Of a stretch of DNA of 64,000 nt, positions 12,143 through 20,628 are shown piece after piece. The notes beneath the pieces were generated by a model. The model made no database searches. It was not told the origin of the DNA and saw nothing but the letters and a program-made list of their open reading frames with translations. The position numbers were made by a program, and so were the translations under genes. The DNA lies in NCBI RefSeq assembly GCF_001509795.1, contig NZ_LLZN01000002.1, forward strand, positions 124,001 to 188,000. The letters run 5' to 3'. How positions within the stretch are numbered: position 1 is the first letter of the stretch; every line of letters starts with the position of its first letter. This DNA is from Streptomyces sp. NRRL WC-3605 (GTDB lineage: Bacteria > Actinomycetota > Actinomycetes > Streptomycetales > Streptomycetaceae).

Positions 12143-13528
12143 ATGTCGTCGCCCGCGACTGCTCCGCCCGCCCCGAACAACCTCAAGCGCATCGTCGCCG
12201 CGTCCCTCATCGGCACCACCATCGAGTGGTACGACTTCTTCCTCTACGGCTCCGCCGCCGCCCTCGTCTTCAACAAGCTGTTCTTCCCCGAGGAGGATCC
12301 CCTGGTGGGCACCCTCCTCTCCTTCCTCACCTACGCCGTGGGCTTCGCGGCCCGGCCGCTGGGCGCACTGGTCTTCGGGCACTACGGCGACCGGCTGGGC
12401 CGCAAGAAGCTGCTCGTGCTGAGCCTGCTGATGATGGGCGGGGCCACCTTCGCGATCGGTCTGCTGCCGACGCACGCGAGTGTGGGCAGCGCGGCCCCCG
12501 TGCTGCTGACGGTCCTGCGCCTGGTGCAGGGCTTCGCGCTGGGCGGCGAGTGGGGCGGTGCGGTACTGCTGGTGTCCGAGCACGGGGACGCGCGCCGGCG
12601 CGGCTTCTGGGCGTCGTGGCCGCAGACCGGGGCGCCCGCCGGGCAGTTGCTGGCGACCGGTGTGCTCTCGCTGCTGACCGCGGTGCTGTCGGAGAGCGCC
12701 TTCGGCAGCTGGGGCTGGCGGGTGCCCTTCCTGCTCTCCGGCGTGCTGGTGATGGTCGGTTTGTGGATTCGTCTCTCTGTCGACGAATCCCCGGTGTTCA
12801 AGCAGGCGTTGGCGCAGGCCGAGGCCCGCAAGAGCTCCGCGGCCGCCACGGCGGAGAAGATGCCGCTGGTCGCCGTGATGCGCCATCACTGGCGGGACGT
12901 ACTGGTGGCGATGGGCGCGCGCATGGCGGAGAACATCAGCTACTACGTCATCACCGCGTTCATCCTCGTGTACGCCACGACGTCGGCCGGCGTGTCCAAG
13001 CAGACCGCGCTGAACGCGGTGCTGATCGCCTCCGCGATCCACTTCGCCGTGATCCCGGCCTGGGGCGCGCTGTCCGACCGGCTCGGCCGCCGTCCCGTCT
13101 ACCTGATCGGCGCGGTCGGGGTGGGCCTGTGGATGTTCCCCTTCTTCTCCCTCATCGACACCGGCGGTTTCGGCAACCTGCTCCTCGCGGTGACCGTGGG
13201 CCTGGTGCTGCACGGCGCCATGTACGCGCCGCAGGCCGCGTTCTTCTCGGAGATGTTCGCGACCCGGATGCGCTACTCCGGTGCCTCCATCGGCGCCCAG
13301 TTCGCCTCGGTCGCGGCGGGCGCGCCCGCTCCGCTGATCGCCACCGCGCTGCTGAAGGAGTACGACAGCTCCACGCCGATCTCCCTGTACGTCATCGCGG
13401 CCGCGCTGCTGACGGTGGTCGCCATCGTCGTGGCCAAGGAGACCCGCGACCGGGATCTCACGGACCTCGATCCGTCGGACGGACAGGTGCCCGCCAAGGC
13501 CCCGGCGGCCGGCGCGCCCCTCGTCTGA
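12143..13528 (+). CDS. MFS transporter, metabolite:H+ symporter (MHS) family
   Basis: 461 aa from ATG 12143, with AGGAAG about 8 bases upstream (an in-frame GTG at 12098 is less likely). About twelve membrane helices. Family signatures: IGTTIEWYDFFLYGSAA at the N-terminus, GHYGDRLGRKKLL in the first cytoplasmic loop, and LVQGFALGGEWGGAVLL in helix 5, typical of the ShiA/ProP/KgtP group of organic-acid and metabolite proton symporters. It is convergent with the PucR-type regulator and near a 3-hydroxybutyrate dehydrogenase, so uptake of a hydroxyacid is a reasonable guess. The promoter carries the CCACATA dyad. Confidence 0.9.
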   Translation: MSSPATAPPAPNNLKRIVAASLIGTTIEWYDFFLYGSAAALVFNKLFFPEEDPLVGTLLSFLTYAVGFAARPLGALVFGHYGDRLGRKKLLVLSLLMMGGATFAIGLLPTHASVGSAAPVLLTVLRLVQGFALGGEWGGAVLLVSEHGDARRRGFWASWPQTGAPAGQLLATGVLSLLTAVLSESAFGSWGWRVPFLLSGVLVMVGLWIRLSVDESPVFKQALAQAEARKSSAAATAEKMPLVAVMRHHWRDVLVAMGARMAENISYYVITAFILVYATTSAGVSKQTALNAVLIASAIHFAVIPAWGALSDRLGRRPVYLIGAVGVGLWMFPFFSLIDTGGFGNLLLAVTVGLVLHGAMYAPQAAFFSEMFATRMRYSGASIGAQFASVAAGAPAPLIATALLKEYDSSTPISLYVIAAALLTVVAIVVAKETRDRDLTDLDPSDGQVPAKAPAAGAPLV

Positions 13529-13553
13529 CACGGTCGACGCCCTGTCGGGCCGG

Positions 13554-13585
13554 CCCCCGTACCCCGCACGCCGGGGGTACGGGGG
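13554..13585. terminator. bidirectional terminator hairpin
   Basis: CCCCCGTACCCC (13554-13565) pairs with GGGGTACGGGGG (13574-13585) around an 8-base loop, exactly between the convergent stops of the transporter (13528) and the regulator (13586). Confidence 0.8.
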
Positions 13586-15544
13586 TCAGCGCCGTGCGGG
13601 TCCGGATAGGCGGTGCAGCCGCAGCGCCAGCTGGATCTCCAGGGCGCGGGCCGGGCTCTGCCAGTCGTCGCCGAGGAGACGGCCGACGCGCTCCAGGCGC
13701 TGGGCGACGGTGTTCACATGGACGTGCAGGTCGTCCTTGGTGCGGGCCGGGCTCATCCCGCAGGCGAAATAGGCGTCGAGGGTGCGCAGCAGGTCGGTGC
13801 CGCGGCGTTCGTCGTAGGCGACGACCGGGCCGATCGTGCGGCCGACGAAGCCCGCGACGTCCCGGTCGCCGGCGAGGAGCAGTCCGAGGAACCCGAAGTC
13901 CTCGGCGGCGGCGCCGTCCCCGGGGCGGCCGAGCAGCCGCAGGGCCTCCAGGCAGCGGCGGCCCTCCTCGTAGCCGGCGGCCACGGCGTCCGGGTGGGCG
14001 GCCAGGTCCTCGACCGGGGCCGACGCCCCGACGGTGACCGCCTCGTGGACGGCCGTGCCCAGGTGGCGAGCGGTGCGGCGGGCCAGAGCGGTGGCGGTGT
14101 CGTCCCCGGTGAGGGGGAGCAGGAGCACCGTGCCGCCGTCGCGGGCGGCGGCCAGGCCGTGCCGGGTCGCGGCGAGGTGGGAGGCGGCGGACCACAGGCG
14201 CCGGCGGGCGTCCGCCTCCTGTTCGGCGTCGGCGGCGACGGCGTCGAGGCGGGCAGCGAGGACGACGTGCCGGGCGTCGAGGTCGGCGTGCAGCCGGGCG
14301 GCGCGCTCGCGCAGCAGGCGCGGGTCGCGGTCGCGGGCGTCGAGCAGGTCGTCGAGCAGTTCGCCCCGGACGCGCTGCTCGGCCTCGGCGGCGGAGCGCC
14401 GGGCGAGGAGCAGCAGCGAGGTGACGGTCGCCGCCCGCTCCAGGGTGCTCTGGTCGACGGGGTCGAGGCCGGGCTGACCGCGCAGCACGAGGGCGCCGAG
14501 CAGTTCGCCGCCGGCCACGACCGCCGCGATCCAGTCGTCGCCGTACCGGACGGCGTGCCCCTCGGCGCGGGACGCCTCCAGGGCGGTGGCCGGGACGGCG
14601 GTGGCCTCGGTGAAGTCGACGGTGCCGTCGAGCACTTCGGAGACGGCGGCCGCCACGTCGTGCACCCCGCCGCCGTGCAGCACGAGCTGCGCGAGCCGGT
14701 CGTGGACGTCGGAGGCCCGCTCGATGACTCCGCTGCGGTCCCGGATGATCTCGTTGGCCCGCTCCAGGTCGGCGAGGGCCGAGCGGGTCTCGGAGAGCAG
14801 GTTGGCCGTGTCGATGGCGGCCGCGGCGAGCGCGGCGAAGGAGCCGAGCAGCGCGATCTGCTCGCGTTCGAAGACCCGGGCGCGCCGGTCGGCGGCGAAG
14901 AGGACGCCGATGACGTGGTGCCCCAGCGTCAGCGGGACGCCGAGGATGGCGACCAGTCCCTCGTCGCGGACCCCGGCGTCGATGGCCAGGGTGTGCTGGA
15001 ACCGGTCGTCCTTGAAGTAGTCGTCGGTGACGTAGGGACGGGCGGTCTGGGCGACGAGCCCGCCGAGGCCCTCCCCCATGCCGAGCCGCAGCTGCTGGAA
15101 GCGGGCCGCGACCGAGCCTTCCGTCACTCTCATATAGGTGTCGCCCCGGGCCGGGTCGTTGAGGCTGAGGTAGGCGACGTCTGTGCCGAGGAGGGACCGC
15201 GCGCGCTGCACGATGGCCTGGAGGACGGCGTCGAGGTCACGCAGCCCCGCGAGGTCGTGGGCGGTCTCGAAGAGGGCCGACAGCTCGGCCTCGCGTCTGC
15301 GCCGGCCCTCCAGCTCCGAGCGCACGCGCAGCGCGAGCAGCTTGGCCTGTTCCAGGGCGACGATCTGCTCGGTGGGCCGGCCCTCGGCGCGGGCGAGCAG
15401 CACCGGCTGCTCGTAGGCGTCGGCGGACGCGCCCCTGGCCAGCAGTTCGAGATACGGGGTCTCGGCACCGGCCGGGGGCGCTCCGGCGGCGGAACGCTCG
15501 GTGGGCTGCACGTGATCGCGGGACATGCCGACAGGATTGCTCAT
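13586..15544 (-). CDS. GAF-domain, PucR/CdaR-type helix-turn-helix transcriptional regulator
   Basis: 652 aa if started at ATG 15544 (an alternative MSRDHV start lies at 15526). An N-terminal helical region is followed by a GAF domain (about 95-265, LGTDVAYLSLNDPARGD ... ILGVPLTLGHHVIGVLFAADRR), a central coiled linker, and a C-terminal HTH_30 of PucR type (about 590-640, TKDDLHVHVNTVAQRLERVGRLLG). This is the architecture of Streptomyces regulators next to hydroxybutyrate or acyl-CoA catabolic genes. Here it is followed on the same strand, upstream in transcription, by the hydroxybutyrate dehydrogenase (72-bp gap), so the two may be co-transcribed. It is the best candidate to act on the CCACATA sites. 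Confidence 0.88.
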   Translation of the reverse strand: MSNPVGMSRDHVQPTERSAAGAPPAGAETPYLELLARGASADAYEQPVLLARAEGRPTEQIVALEQAKLLALRVRSELEGRRRREAELSALFETAHDLAGLRDLDAVLQAIVQRARSLLGTDVAYLSLNDPARGDTYMRVTEGSVAARFQQLRLGMGEGLGGLVAQTARPYVTDDYFKDDRFQHTLAIDAGVRDEGLVAILGVPLTLGHHVIGVLFAADRRARVFEREQIALLGSFAALAAAAIDTANLLSETRSALADLERANEIIRDRSGVIERASDVHDRLAQLVLHGGGVHDVAAAVSEVLDGTVDFTEATAVPATALEASRAEGHAVRYGDDWIAAVVAGGELLGALVLRGQPGLDPVDQSTLERAATVTSLLLLARRSAAEAEQRVRGELLDDLLDARDRDPRLLRERAARLHADLDARHVVLAARLDAVAADAEQEADARRRLWSAASHLAATRHGLAAARDGGTVLLLPLTGDDTATALARRTARHLGTAVHEAVTVGASAPVEDLAAHPDAVAAGYEEGRRCLEALRLLGRPGDGAAAEDFGFLGLLLAGDRDVAGFVGRTIGPVVAYDERRGTDLLRTLDAYFACGMSPARTKDDLHVHVNTVAQRLERVGRLLGDDWQSPARALEIQLALRLHRLSGPARR

Positions 15545-15615
15545 CGCACCGCCACCTCGTCAGCCCTGTGGACAACTCCGGTTTCCGCCGGTCCGGGGCG
15601 TCGCCGTGCCACGGC

Positions 15616-16425
15616 TCAGTGCGCGGTCCAGCCGCCGTCGATGACGAGCGAGGTCCCGGTGACGAAGGACGCCTGCGGGGTGCACAGGTACGCCACCGCC
15701 TCGGCGACCTCCTCCGGTTCGATGAGCCGCTTGACCGCGCTGTCCTGGAGCATCACCTCGGCCAGGACCCGCTCCTCGGGGATGCCGTGCGCCCGGGCCT
15801 GGTCGGCGAGCTGCTTCTCGACCAAGGGGGTGCGCACATAGCCGGGGTTCACACAGTTCGAGGTCACCCCGTGGGAGGCGCCCTCCAGGGCCGCGACCTT
15901 GGACAGGCCCTCCAGCCCGTGTTTTGCGGCCACATAGGCCGACTTGAACGCGGAGGCGCGCAGCCCATGGACGGAGGACACGTTCACGATCCGGCCCCAG
16001 CCCTGCCCGTACATATGAGGCAGGGCGCCGCGGATGAGCCGGAACGGCGCCTCCAGCATCACGGTGAGCACGGTGTGGAAGGTGTCCGGCGGGAACTCCT
16101 CCAGGGGGCGCACCAACTGGAGCCCGGCGTTGTTCACCAGGACGTCGGTGTCGGCGGCGGCCTGCTCGGCGGCGGCGAGGTCGGTGAGGTCGAGGACGTG
16201 GGGCTCGACGGCACCTCCCAGGTCCTGGGCGTGTTCGGCGAGCGACTCCAGGCCGGCCGCGTCCCGGTCGACCGCTCTGACCTTGGCCCCCGCGGCCGCG
16301 AGCCGGAGCGCGCAGGCGCGCCCGATGCCGCCGGCGGCACCGGTGACCAGGGCGGTGCGCCCGCCGAGGTCGAGCGGGGAGGGCGGGGTCGAGCCGTGGG
16401 CGGGAGGGATGCTGGGCGGGGTCAT
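15616..16425 (-). CDS. 3-hydroxybutyrate dehydrogenase (SDR family)
   Basis: 269 aa cytosolic NAD(P)-dependent short-chain dehydrogenase. Visible signatures: TGAAGGIG cofactor loop, NNAG, the catalytic Ser in VNVSSVHG and Tyr-x3-Lys in SAYVAAKHG, and the VNPGYVRTPLVEKQL segment that is typical of D-3-hydroxybutyrate dehydrogenases. It would oxidise 3-hydroxybutyrate to acetoacetate, feeding polyester or ketone-body carbon into central metabolism. It precedes the PucR-type regulator on the same strand. A CCACATATGG element lies 32 bases before its start. Confidence 0.88.
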   Translation of the reverse strand: MTPPSIPPAHGSTPPSPLDLGGRTALVTGAAGGIGRACALRLAAAGAKVRAVDRDAAGLESLAEHAQDLGGAVEPHVLDLTDLAAAEQAAADTDVLVNNAGLQLVRPLEEFPPDTFHTVLTVMLEAPFRLIRGALPHMYGQGWGRIVNVSSVHGLRASAFKSAYVAAKHGLEGLSKVAALEGASHGVTSNCVNPGYVRTPLVEKQLADQARAHGIPEERVLAEVMLQDSAVKRLIEPEEVAEAVAYLCTPQASFVTGTSLVIDGGWTAH

Positions 16426-16456
16426 GGGCTCGACCCTAGGCAGCGCCCTCCCCCGG

Positions 16457-16466
16457 CCACATATGG
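16457..16466 (-). promoter_or_regulatory. CCACATATGG element before hydroxybutyrate dehydrogenase
   Basis: This near-palindrome contains the same CCACATA core as the two inverted copies in the MFS promoter. Position and sharing suggest an operator for the locus regulator. Confidence 0.4.
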
Positions 16467-16480
16467 CCGCGGCCCATACT

Positions 16481-16960
16481 TCAGTCGGATTCCATAGGTT
16501 CGAACCACGTGGGTTCGTCGGCCAGGGCTTGTTTGATCCGGAACAGCTGGCTCTCCTTCATCCGGGGCAGGGCGTCCACCTCGAACCAGCCCACCTCCAG
16601 GGACTCGTCGTCGTTCACCCTTGCCTCGCCGCCGAGCGCACGGCAGCGGAAGGTGATGTCCATGAACTGGCACATGTCGCCGTTGGGGTAGGTGACCTCC
16701 TGGCCGGACCGGACCAGGACGACCCGTTCGGCGACGCACCGGACGCCGGTCTCCTCGTACACCTCGCGCACGGCGGCGGCCGCGGGCTGCTCGCCCGGTT
16801 CGGGGATGCCGTTGACCACCGTCCACTGCTGGTTGTCGGCCCGCTGCCCGAGCAGGACCCGCCCCTCGTCGTCGAACACGACGGCGCTGACGCCGGGGAG
16901 CCACAGCAGCTGGTGTCCGGCGGCGGCGCGGATCGTCCGGATGAAGTCAGGAGTAGCCAT
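16481..16960 (-). CDS. Nudix hydrolase
   Basis: 159 aa. The Nudix box is seen as GIPEPGEQPAAAAVREVYEETGV (G-x5-E-x7-REVxEE pattern; one G-x5-E position is replaced by the EPGEQ form common in actinobacteria). The order N-terminal strand, Nudix box, MCQFMDITFRCRA resembles family members acting on nucleoside-diphosphate derivatives. Substrate unknown. It lies between the dehydrogenase and the Lnt gene, all on the minus strand. Confidence 0.88.
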   Translation of the reverse strand: MATPDFIRTIRAAAGHQLLWLPGVSAVVFDDEGRVLLGQRADNQQWTVVNGIPEPGEQPAAAAVREVYEETGVRCVAERVVLVRSGQEVTYPNGDMCQFMDITFRCRALGGEARVNDDESLEVGWFEVDALPRMKESQLFRIKQALADEPTWFEPMESD

Positions 16961-16978
16961 GCCCCGACCCTAACGGCG

Positions 16979-17015
16979 CCGCCCCCGCCCCCGGGGGCGC
17001 CGGGAGCGGGGGCGG
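16979..17015 (-). terminator. GC-rich hairpin downstream of lnt
   Basis: CCGCCCCCGC (16979-16988) can pair with GCGGGGGCGG (17006-17015). A nested CCCCCGGGGG sits in the loop. It lies just after the lnt stop codon in transcription order. Confidence 0.45.
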
Positions 17016-17032
17016 GACGGAGAAAGGTGCGG

Positions 17033-18643
17033 TCAGGTGGTGCGGGCGCGCCGGGCGCGGACGCCTGCGCCGATCGCCCAGCCGAGTCCGCCCGCGGCGA
17101 CCAGCACCAGGGCGATCTCGGGCAGGACGCCGAGCCGGGTGGCCGGGGTCTCGGTGGAACGCAGCGGCACCTTCTGGACGAGGGAGTCGGCGACGAACAT
17201 GCCGGTCCGCTGGGTGATGGTCCCGTCCGGCATGATGATCGCGCTGACGCCGCTGGTCACCGGGACGGTGACGGTCCGGCTGTGCTCGACGGCGCGCACC
17301 CGGGACATGGCGAGCTGCTGGTAGGTCATCTCGCTGCGGTCGAAGGTGGCGTTGTTGCTGGGCACGGAGATGATCTGCGCGCCGTCCTCGACCTCGGAGC
17401 GCACCGCCCAGTCGAACGCGGCCTCGTAGCAGGTGACGAGGCCGACCCGGGTGCCGGCCATGGTGAACACGCCCGGTTCGCCGCCGCGGCTGAAGTCCTT
17501 GCGGACCATCGAGGTCCAGTCCTCGTTGATGGCCCCGACGAGCGAGCGCAGTGGCAGGTACTCGCCGAAGGGCTGGATCTGCCGCTTGTCGTAGGTGTCC
17601 ACGGGCCCCTTCTCCGGGTCCCACAGGATCTGCTCGTTGAGCAGCCTGCCGTCCCGTTCGACGACACCGCCGACCGAGACGGGCACGCCGATCGCCTTGG
17701 CGGCCGTGTCGATGACGGCGCGGGCGTCGGCGTTGGCGAAGGGGTCGATGTCGGAGGAGTTCTCCGGCCACAGCACGAAGTCGGGCCGGGGGACCTTGCC
17801 GGCCTTCACCTCGGCCGCCAGGCGCTCGGTCTCCCGGGCGTGGTGGTCGAGGACGGCCCGGCGCTGGGCGTTGAAGTCGAGGCCGGCGCGGGGCACGTTG
17901 CCCTGGACGACGGCGACGGTCGCGGTGCCGTCCTGCGCCGTGTCACCGACCAGGGGCCGCGCGGCCAGGGCGCCCACCACGGGCACGGCCACGCTCAGCA
18001 GGGCCACGGCCGCGGCGGGTCGCCGTACCGTCCGGGTGCGGCGGCCGTCCACGGCGAGCCGCACGACCTCGTACAGGCCGAAGCCGCACAGGACCACGGC
18101 GAAACCGAGCACCGGGGTGCCGCCCACGGCGGCCAGCGGCAGGAAGACGCCGTCGGCCTGGCCGAACGCGATCTTGCCCCAGGGGAAGCCGTTGAACGGC
18201 GCCCGCGCGCGGGCCGCCTCTCCGGCGATCCAGAGGGCGGCCGCCCAGAGCGGCGAGCCGGGGAGCTTCGACACCGCGGCGATCCCGGCGCCCACCAGCG
18301 CCACGAAGACCGCCTCGATGGCCACGAGCGCGAGCCAGGGTCCGGGACCCACCTCCACACCGGTCCACACCAGCAGCGGCAGCAGGAAGCCGAGGCCGAA
18401 CAGGTAGCCGAGGCCGAGTCCCGCCTTCCAGGTGCGGCCGCGCAGCACCCAGCCGAGGCCGGCGAAGGCAGGCACGGCCAGCCACCAGAGGGTGCGGGGC
18501 GGGAAGCTGACGTAGAGCAGCACTCCGGAGAGCGCGGCGGTGAGGGCCGGAACCAGACGCATGAGCCGTGCCGCGCGCGGCGAGGGCGCGATCGGCGGCT
18601 TGAGCTGGTCCGACTCGTCCACGGAGGTAGCGGTGACGGTCAC
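17033..18643 (-). CDS. lnt: apolipoprotein N-acyltransferase
   Basis: 536 aa from GTG 18643 (VTVTATSVDESDQ), which has GGGAG overlapping just upstream; the frame is open further but Arg/Pro-rich. Several N-terminal membrane helices (about 25-225) precede a periplasmic-side CN-hydrolase domain (about 240-490) with the Glu in LWPENSSD, Lys in the DKRQIQPFGEYLPL region and catalytic Cys in LVTCYEAAFDW, then a last helix. It transfers an acyl chain from phospholipid to the N-terminal Cys of lipoproteins. Streptomyces species usually have two Lnt genes; which this is cannot be told here. Divergent from the O-antigen-ligase-like gene. Confidence 0.93.
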   Translation of the reverse strand: MTVTATSVDESDQLKPPIAPSPRAARLMRLVPALTAALSGVLLYVSFPPRTLWWLAVPAFAGLGWVLRGRTWKAGLGLGYLFGLGFLLPLLVWTGVEVGPGPWLALVAIEAVFVALVGAGIAAVSKLPGSPLWAAALWIAGEAARARAPFNGFPWGKIAFGQADGVFLPLAAVGGTPVLGFAVVLCGFGLYEVVRLAVDGRRTRTVRRPAAAVALLSVAVPVVGALAARPLVGDTAQDGTATVAVVQGNVPRAGLDFNAQRRAVLDHHARETERLAAEVKAGKVPRPDFVLWPENSSDIDPFANADARAVIDTAAKAIGVPVSVGGVVERDGRLLNEQILWDPEKGPVDTYDKRQIQPFGEYLPLRSLVGAINEDWTSMVRKDFSRGGEPGVFTMAGTRVGLVTCYEAAFDWAVRSEVEDGAQIISVPSNNATFDRSEMTYQQLAMSRVRAVEHSRTVTVPVTSGVSAIIMPDGTITQRTGMFVADSLVQKVPLRSTETPATRLGVLPEIALVLVAAGGLGWAIGAGVRARRARTT

Positions 18644-18902
18644 TCCCGGAGTGTACGGCGGCCGGGCGCGCGGCCGACAGCGCGGCCGGGGCGGCGGGCG
18701 GCCCACCGGCCTGGCGCGCTCCCCCGCCGCCGGGCCGGCTTCCGTGCATCTCGGCGGATGACCCGTGCACGAGACGTCCACAAAACGCCCGCGTGCCGTT
18801 ACGGTATGCCGCAGCCCCGGTCACAGCCGGTTCAGGTCCGGTGGGACGGGGTCCGTCACAGGTCGGGGGACCAATGCGGGGGGCGGGGTGGGTTCCACGG
18901 GG

Positions 18903-19970
18903 ATGACGTCCGGGACGTGTCCGGACGAGGACAGCGACAGACGAAACGTTTCTGACGCGACGGGCATCGTGGTGCTGGGCGCCTGCGCCGCCTGGGCGCT
19001 GATCTCGGCGGCCGTCCACGGCGGGCGCCCCGAGGGCGTCCTGTTGGCGGTGCTCGCGGTCGCCGCCGGTTACGCGGTGGGGCGGATCGGCGGCGCGCTG
19101 CTGCCGGTCGCCGCACCCTGCGCCGGCGCGCTGGCCGGGGTGACGCTCACCCTGGCCGTCCCGCGGCTGGCGCCCGGCCCCCAGCCGCTCCCGCCGCTGG
19201 GCCACACGGGGGCCACGGCGGCCGTTCTGACCCTCTCGGCGGGCGCCGCCTGCTGCGCGGCCTGGTCGGCGAGGTCCACGCCACTTCGCCTGGGCCTTCG
19301 CGTGCTGGCCGCCGGGATCGCGGTGACGGCGGGCGTGCTGGGCTCCACCAGCGGCTTCGTCCTCTGCACGGCCGTCCTGCTCTGCTCGCTCGCCGCCGCA
19401 CAGGTGCACCGGGGGGTAGGCATCGCGGGGCTGGCCGTGGCGGCGCTCGCGGTGACCGGGCTCACCTGGGCCATCGCGGGGAAGGCGGTGCCGGGCGGGC
19501 TCGGCGGCTGGCTGGAGGGGCAGCTGACCCGGCAGCGGGTCGAGCTGTGGCACGACGCCCTGCGCCTGGCCGGCCACGATCCCGCGCTGGGCATCGGGCC
19601 GGGCCGTTTCGGGGAACTCGGCGGGCCGGCCGGCGGCATGGTGCTCGCGGACACCAGACCGCACTCGGCGCCGTTGCAGCAGGCCGCGGAGCAGGGAATC
19701 GTCGGTCTGCTGCTGCTCGCGGCGGCCTTCTGCTGGATGCTGTTCGCCCTGTGGCGCACCCGGCGGCCGACGCCCGTCGCCCTCACCGCCGGCGCGACGC
19801 TGACGGCCGTGGCCGCGATCGCCGCCGTCGGCAACGCGCTCAGCTTCACGGCGGTGTCGGTGGGCGCGGGGCTGCTGGCGGGGCTGGCGACGGCACGGCC
19901 CCTGACGCTCGAATCGTCCCGGAGCCGCGAGTCCCCGTCCCGCGCGCGGGACGGTCATCCCGTGCCGTGA
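18903..19970 (+). CDS. O-antigen ligase / Wzy-like polytopic membrane protein
   Basis: About 355 aa from ATG 18903; earlier in-frame starts back to 18765 are possible but add low-complexity sequence. About eight to nine hydrophobic helices. The Wzy_C-type signature is visible as RQRVELWHDALRLAGHDPALGIGPGRF followed by HSAPLQQAAEQGIVGLLLL, as in O-antigen ligases and polymerases. It would act at the membrane on a lipid-linked glycan, but Streptomyces has no O-antigen, so the substrate is open. Immediately upstream of the convergent PH-like membrane protein gene. Confidence 0.75.
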   Translation: MTSGTCPDEDSDRRNVSDATGIVVLGACAAWALISAAVHGGRPEGVLLAVLAVAAGYAVGRIGGALLPVAAPCAGALAGVTLTLAVPRLAPGPQPLPPLGHTGATAAVLTLSAGAACCAAWSARSTPLRLGLRVLAAGIAVTAGVLGSTSGFVLCTAVLLCSLAAAQVHRGVGIAGLAVAALAVTGLTWAIAGKAVPGGLGGWLEGQLTRQRVELWHDALRLAGHDPALGIGPGRFGELGGPAGGMVLADTRPHSAPLQQAAEQGIVGLLLLAAAFCWMLFALWRTRRPTPVALTAGATLTAVAAIAAVGNALSFTAVSVGAGLLAGLATARPLTLESSRSRESPSRARDGHPVP

Positions 19971-19980
19971 GCGCCGGGGC

Positions 19981-20523
19981 TCAGAGCGCGGTGCCCGCCG
20001 TCCGGGCGCGCAGTCGGTCCTCGATGACCCGGACGGCCGCCTCCGCGTCGTCCACGGTCACGGTGAAGGAGTGCCCGTCCCCCAGCCGCAGGACCAGCCC
20101 CTCACCTCGGCGTACGACGACGGCGGTGCCCTTCTCCGGCCGCCACCGGTAGCCCCAGCCGCCCCAGTGGCGCGGGGTGACCAAGGGCAGGAAGTCGGCG
20201 CCGACGACCTGGGAGAGGGGGATGCGGCGGCGGGGCACGCCGATGTGGCCGCAGCGCACCTCCAGACACTCCTGGTCGACCTTGAGCGCGACGTGCACGA
20301 AGGCGAGGGTGCCGAACAGGACGAGCAGTCCGGCGGCGATGCAGCCGACGACGGCCATGACGAGGGGGGCGAGGCCACCCGTCCACGCGGAGTCGACCGC
20401 CAGCTCGATACCGAGCGCCATACAGGCGGCGCCGACGAGCGCGAGCAGCCACTGGACCCTGTTGGTCGCCCGCCCGGTCCAGACGTCGGGATGCGGCTTC
20501 CTGCCGTGGGGGTGGTCCCTCAT
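19981..20523 (-). CDS. small membrane protein with PH-like domain, function unknown
   Basis: 180 aa from ATG 20523 (MRDHPHGRKPHPDVWTG). Two hydrophobic helices at about 25-80 are followed by a soluble part with the pattern of bacterial PH-like domains (LEVRCGHIGVPRRRIPLSQVVGADFLP ... GYRWRPEKGTAVVVRRGEGLVLRLGDGHSFTVTVDDAEAAVRVIEDRL). I do not recognise a specific function. It ends 10 bases from the O-antigen-ligase-like gene (convergent). Confidence 0.7.
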   Translation of the reverse strand: MRDHPHGRKPHPDVWTGRATNRVQWLLALVGAACMALGIELAVDSAWTGGLAPLVMAVVGCIAAGLLVLFGTLAFVHVALKVDQECLEVRCGHIGVPRRRIPLSQVVGADFLPLVTPRHWGGWGYRWRPEKGTAVVVRRGEGLVLRLGDGHSFTVTVDDAEAAVRVIEDRLRARTAGTAL

Positions 20524-20628
20524 GGCTATGAGGTTACTCAGATTCCGCTGAGGTGGTACCACGCTGCACAGCGTGACTGCTCCGACCGGACGAGAGCGGA
20601 CCGGACCGGTCCGCCCGGCGGCGGGCGG

